The notes beneath the pieces were generated by a model. The model saw only the letters and a list, made by a program, of their open reading frames with translations, was not told the origin of the DNA and searched no databases. The position numbers were made by a program, and so were the translations under genes. From assembly GCA_963585895.1 (NCBI GenBank), contig OY757913.1, positions 104,614,279 through 104,678,278 of the forward strand: a stretch of 64,000 nt of DNA, read 5' to 3'. The stretch is from Sepioteuthis lessoniana (lineage: Eukaryota > Mollusca > Cephalopoda > Myopsida > Loliginidae). Shown one piece after another: positions 61,813-64,000 of this stretch (position 1 is the stretch's first letter; each line of letters opens with the position of its first letter).

Positions 61813-62654
61813 AGAAAATATATAATCTATGAAACCGCCTCTTAATCTTTTCTAACGTCATCCATTCCATTACTTTGTTGAAATATGACAATCACAATAT
61901 GTGAATTTAATAAAAACAACGTGATTTTTTCTGAGGTTTTCAAATAAAATCTTATACGATGCTTTCATTGCTAAATTTAAATGTTCATAAAAAGAAAGTG
62001 CGACAGAAGCACTACACTTCTTTGCTGGAGTTAACAACTTTCAGAAAGAGAAGAGTGTTGCCAATTTAAAATGACAAAAAACAAAATTGAACGTATAAAT
62101 TGTATATTTTTTCTCACATATAAAATAATAATATCAAAGAGTGAAACAATTATAACACATTATCTTAAAACTTCAGTGTTTAGCACATTGTTTATTTTGC
62201 AGAAGGTTCATGAATAAAGAGAATATTAGGACTTCCAATTCATAGACAATCTCCATATAATTGTCCACAAGGAAAATAGTTATCTTCTAAATGCAATCCC
62301 ATTACATTGTTTGGCCTTGTGACTTATTAATATACATAGCCAAACTGAGTTGAATTAGAAACTGAAGTCTCTTAAACTGAAATGGTATTATTAATGGTAT
62401 CAAGGGAATTCTCGGAATAAAAATATTTCTTTCTTTCCACAACCTGTAAGAATAGTGGCTTCAATAACATGTGGCACCAGTCTCTTAATTACAAGTCTAG
62501 TGTCATTGCAAGGTTTCGGCTACTCCATATTTCCTAGCAACATTATTGAACTCCAACTTTTTGTACAATTCTATGTGGAGATACTCTGTACAATAATAAA
62601 TTATAGTGATTTTGTTTACCGATAATTAATTATATTAATTACTTCATTATTTAG
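61813..62654. other. AT-rich stretch, nothing recognised
   Basis: No element ends or coding signature seen. Confidence 0.4.
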
Positions 62655-63362
62655 GGATGGGTCTCGTGATGTAATTGTTAAAGTGATTGTCTGCAAAATC
62701 GTTGTAAACGAGTTCGAACTCCAGTCGCTCTATTATATTCATGTTATATGACATGGATTTTCGGTTCGTTCTTAGTGACCCCATGTGCTTTGAAAAGCTG
62801 TCATATTGTTATTAGTAAACAGGAAGATGACAGCGAGTCAGGGCAGTCAGGCCCAACAGGTGTGTAACCGGAAGGAGACCACGTGATAACCACCCGGTCA
62901 GATTTAAACAGAACCAGAGAATCAGTTGTCGAGCGAGGGATACGCAGACGATCAGAGGGTTAGGTCGTCGATGACGATACAGCTTGCAAGGGGGTGTAAC
63001 CGTTGACACCACCAGGCCCCCAGAAGAAGATATGGGACATATATGTCTCTCCATCTATCTCTCAAACTAACAACGAAAAGTGGGCATCTTTGGAGAAAAA
63101 AATTAAAGATATAAATTTTTTAACGAAAAGTGTTTAGTTCTTTCATTGAAGTCGTGAAATTCTTTTATTATGTTCTTGGTTGGGTCTATGAGACAGTATA
63201 ACATTCACTTTCAGACAAATACCCTTGGCAAAGGTATGAAGCCCCTTATCCTCCATGCTATGGGCTTAATAGTACCACGACTGTTTTTAGTGAGGATGGC
63301 TTCAGCATAAATAACTTACGAAGGTTGTATGCCATTAAACAAAGAAACGAAACCAAACCTTT
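62655..63362 (+). mobile_element. SINE-b copy split by a solo LTR
   Basis: First part GATGGGTCTCGTGATGTAAT and GAACTCCAGTCGCTCTATTA to 62741. Second part from 63204: TTCACTTTCAGACAAATACC, GGCAAAGGTATGAAGCCCC, GGCTTAATAGTACCACG and the tail GAAGGTTGTATGCCATTAAA. Removing 62742-63203 and one TTCA restores the SINE-b order exactly. Confidence 0.88.
62742..63203. mobile_element. Solo LTR, copy 5, inside SINE-b
   Basis: 462 bp starting TGTTATATGACATGG and ending GACAGTATAACA (ends mutually inverted, TGTTATA/TATAACA). Exact TTCA at 62738-62741 and 63204-63207. A block GTGTAACCGGAAGGAGACCA resembles CACCGGAAGAGAGTGACC of the larger LTRs, hinting at plus orientation. Confidence 0.87.
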
Positions 63363-64000
63363 ATTATTTAGTCTAGAGTGGGTGCTAACAATTCTGAGGT
63401 CTTTTAGTTTAAGTGTACTCGGCGCCGCATACGCGGGTGAGAAGTAATAATTGAGGACACATAAAACTATGATGAAAGTGGGGTGGTGGGTTGATGAGAT
63501 GACATTGTTGAGAATTTGAATATAGTCAGTTAAGTGTGAAGATAAATTCTGTTGAATTTTGAAACCCAAAAAGAGAAGCTGATTTTCGGTCGGCATGCGG
63601 GAGAAAGGGCAGTGGGTGTATAAGTTGGTTAGATCAAGATTCGTTCCTGGACTTTCTGATGATATCTTCCTCTCTACTTTGTGCGATGACTGTTAAGAAA
63701 TTCATACCAGGAAATAAAGGCTTTCTTATCTGAACAACAAGATTTGCTCATTATTTTTATGAATTTTAATATTCAAGATGATGCCAATGAGGTTACAATT
63801 TCTGGTGGTTCATATGAAGTTAAAAAGTCAGCAGAATTGTAAATCATCTGATCTGACCAAGAATAACGTCAATAGATTTAGAACTGAGAATTTCTAAAAA
63901 TACATTTATGTTGTTTCACAGATTTTGATTGATGTGACATAAGAATATAAATGTTGGAGACGCGTTGTGATGGGGTGATGGCGTCACTATGGCTGAGGGA
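63363..64000. other. Unassigned, with a possible retroelement-like minus-strand frame
   Basis: The minus-strand frame 63596-63258 starts MPTENQLLFLGFKIQQNLSS and contains IISSTH-type and VLNYYFSPAYAAPS stretches that loosely recall the LGF...LNYY part of gypsy-type reverse transcriptases. Its C-terminal part lies in SINE-b. The similarity is weak and may be chance. Confidence 0.2.

Noticed and set aside
63258-63596. Gypsy-type reverse transcriptase fragment
   Set aside because: Resemblance limited to an LGF and a VLNYY stretch, and part of the frame is SINE-b sequence. Kept only as a low-confidence note.

Overview
The window looks like intergenic or intronic DNA from an animal nuclear genome. 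I see no intact host protein-coding gene, no rRNA, no genuine free-standing tRNA gene and no bacterial-style operon. The best guess is a cephalopod mollusc (squid or cuttlefish type). This rests on recalled similarity of the repeats: an RTE-like LINE with a YADD reverse transcriptase and an (ATG)n tail, several tRNA-headed SINE families, mariner copies, and very dense (TA)n, (CA)n and (TTTC)n arrays. The guess is inference, not something computed here.

Layout. 0-9 kb: a solo LTR (362-856), a SINE, an internally deleted mariner (1478-2387), a LINE 3' end, a decayed zinc-binding protein fragment near 5 kb, a second solo LTR (5682-6356), a LINE split by a SINE (6.66-7.3 kb), a SINE inside another SINE (7.3-7.8 kb), a third SINE family, and a small solo LTR (8504-8778). 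9-16 kb: degenerate GAAAGT-like purine tracts, microsatellites and repeats carrying hammerhead-like CTGATGA...GAAA cores. 16-35 kb: more SINEs and LINEs, a mariner fragment (23.7 kb), a solo LTR (21895-22626), a promoter-like 280-bp repeat pair, a 56-bp minisatellite split by a SINE (28.6-29.6 kb), and a collapsed Tc1-like transposon (34.1-34.4 kb). 34.5-39 kb: an extreme block of (TA)n and (GT)n arrays holding a 3'-truncated mariner and long hairpins. 39001-41958: a 2.96-kb DNA transposon with terminal inverted repeats and a decayed, apparently intron-containing transposase-like gene on the minus strand. This is the most interesting unit. 42-50 kb: decayed copies of two LINE families, one with a 3' hairpin and (AAT)n tail. 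50-64 kb: a minus-strand mariner with the same internal deletion as the first, a triple SINE nest (54.2-55.3 kb), a SINE dimer (56-57 kb), a 5'-truncated SINE with a perfect 19-bp duplication (58.7-58.95 kb), the longest LINE copy (59-59.9 kb), and a solo LTR inside a SINE (62742-63203).

Nothing here works together as a pathway. The useful content is a readable insertion history: five solo LTRs and several SINEs have exact or near-exact target-site duplications (TSDs), several elements are nested, and two mariner copies share one deletion scar. Family labels SINE-a to SINE-e, LINE-r and LINE-n are local names used only in this annotation.
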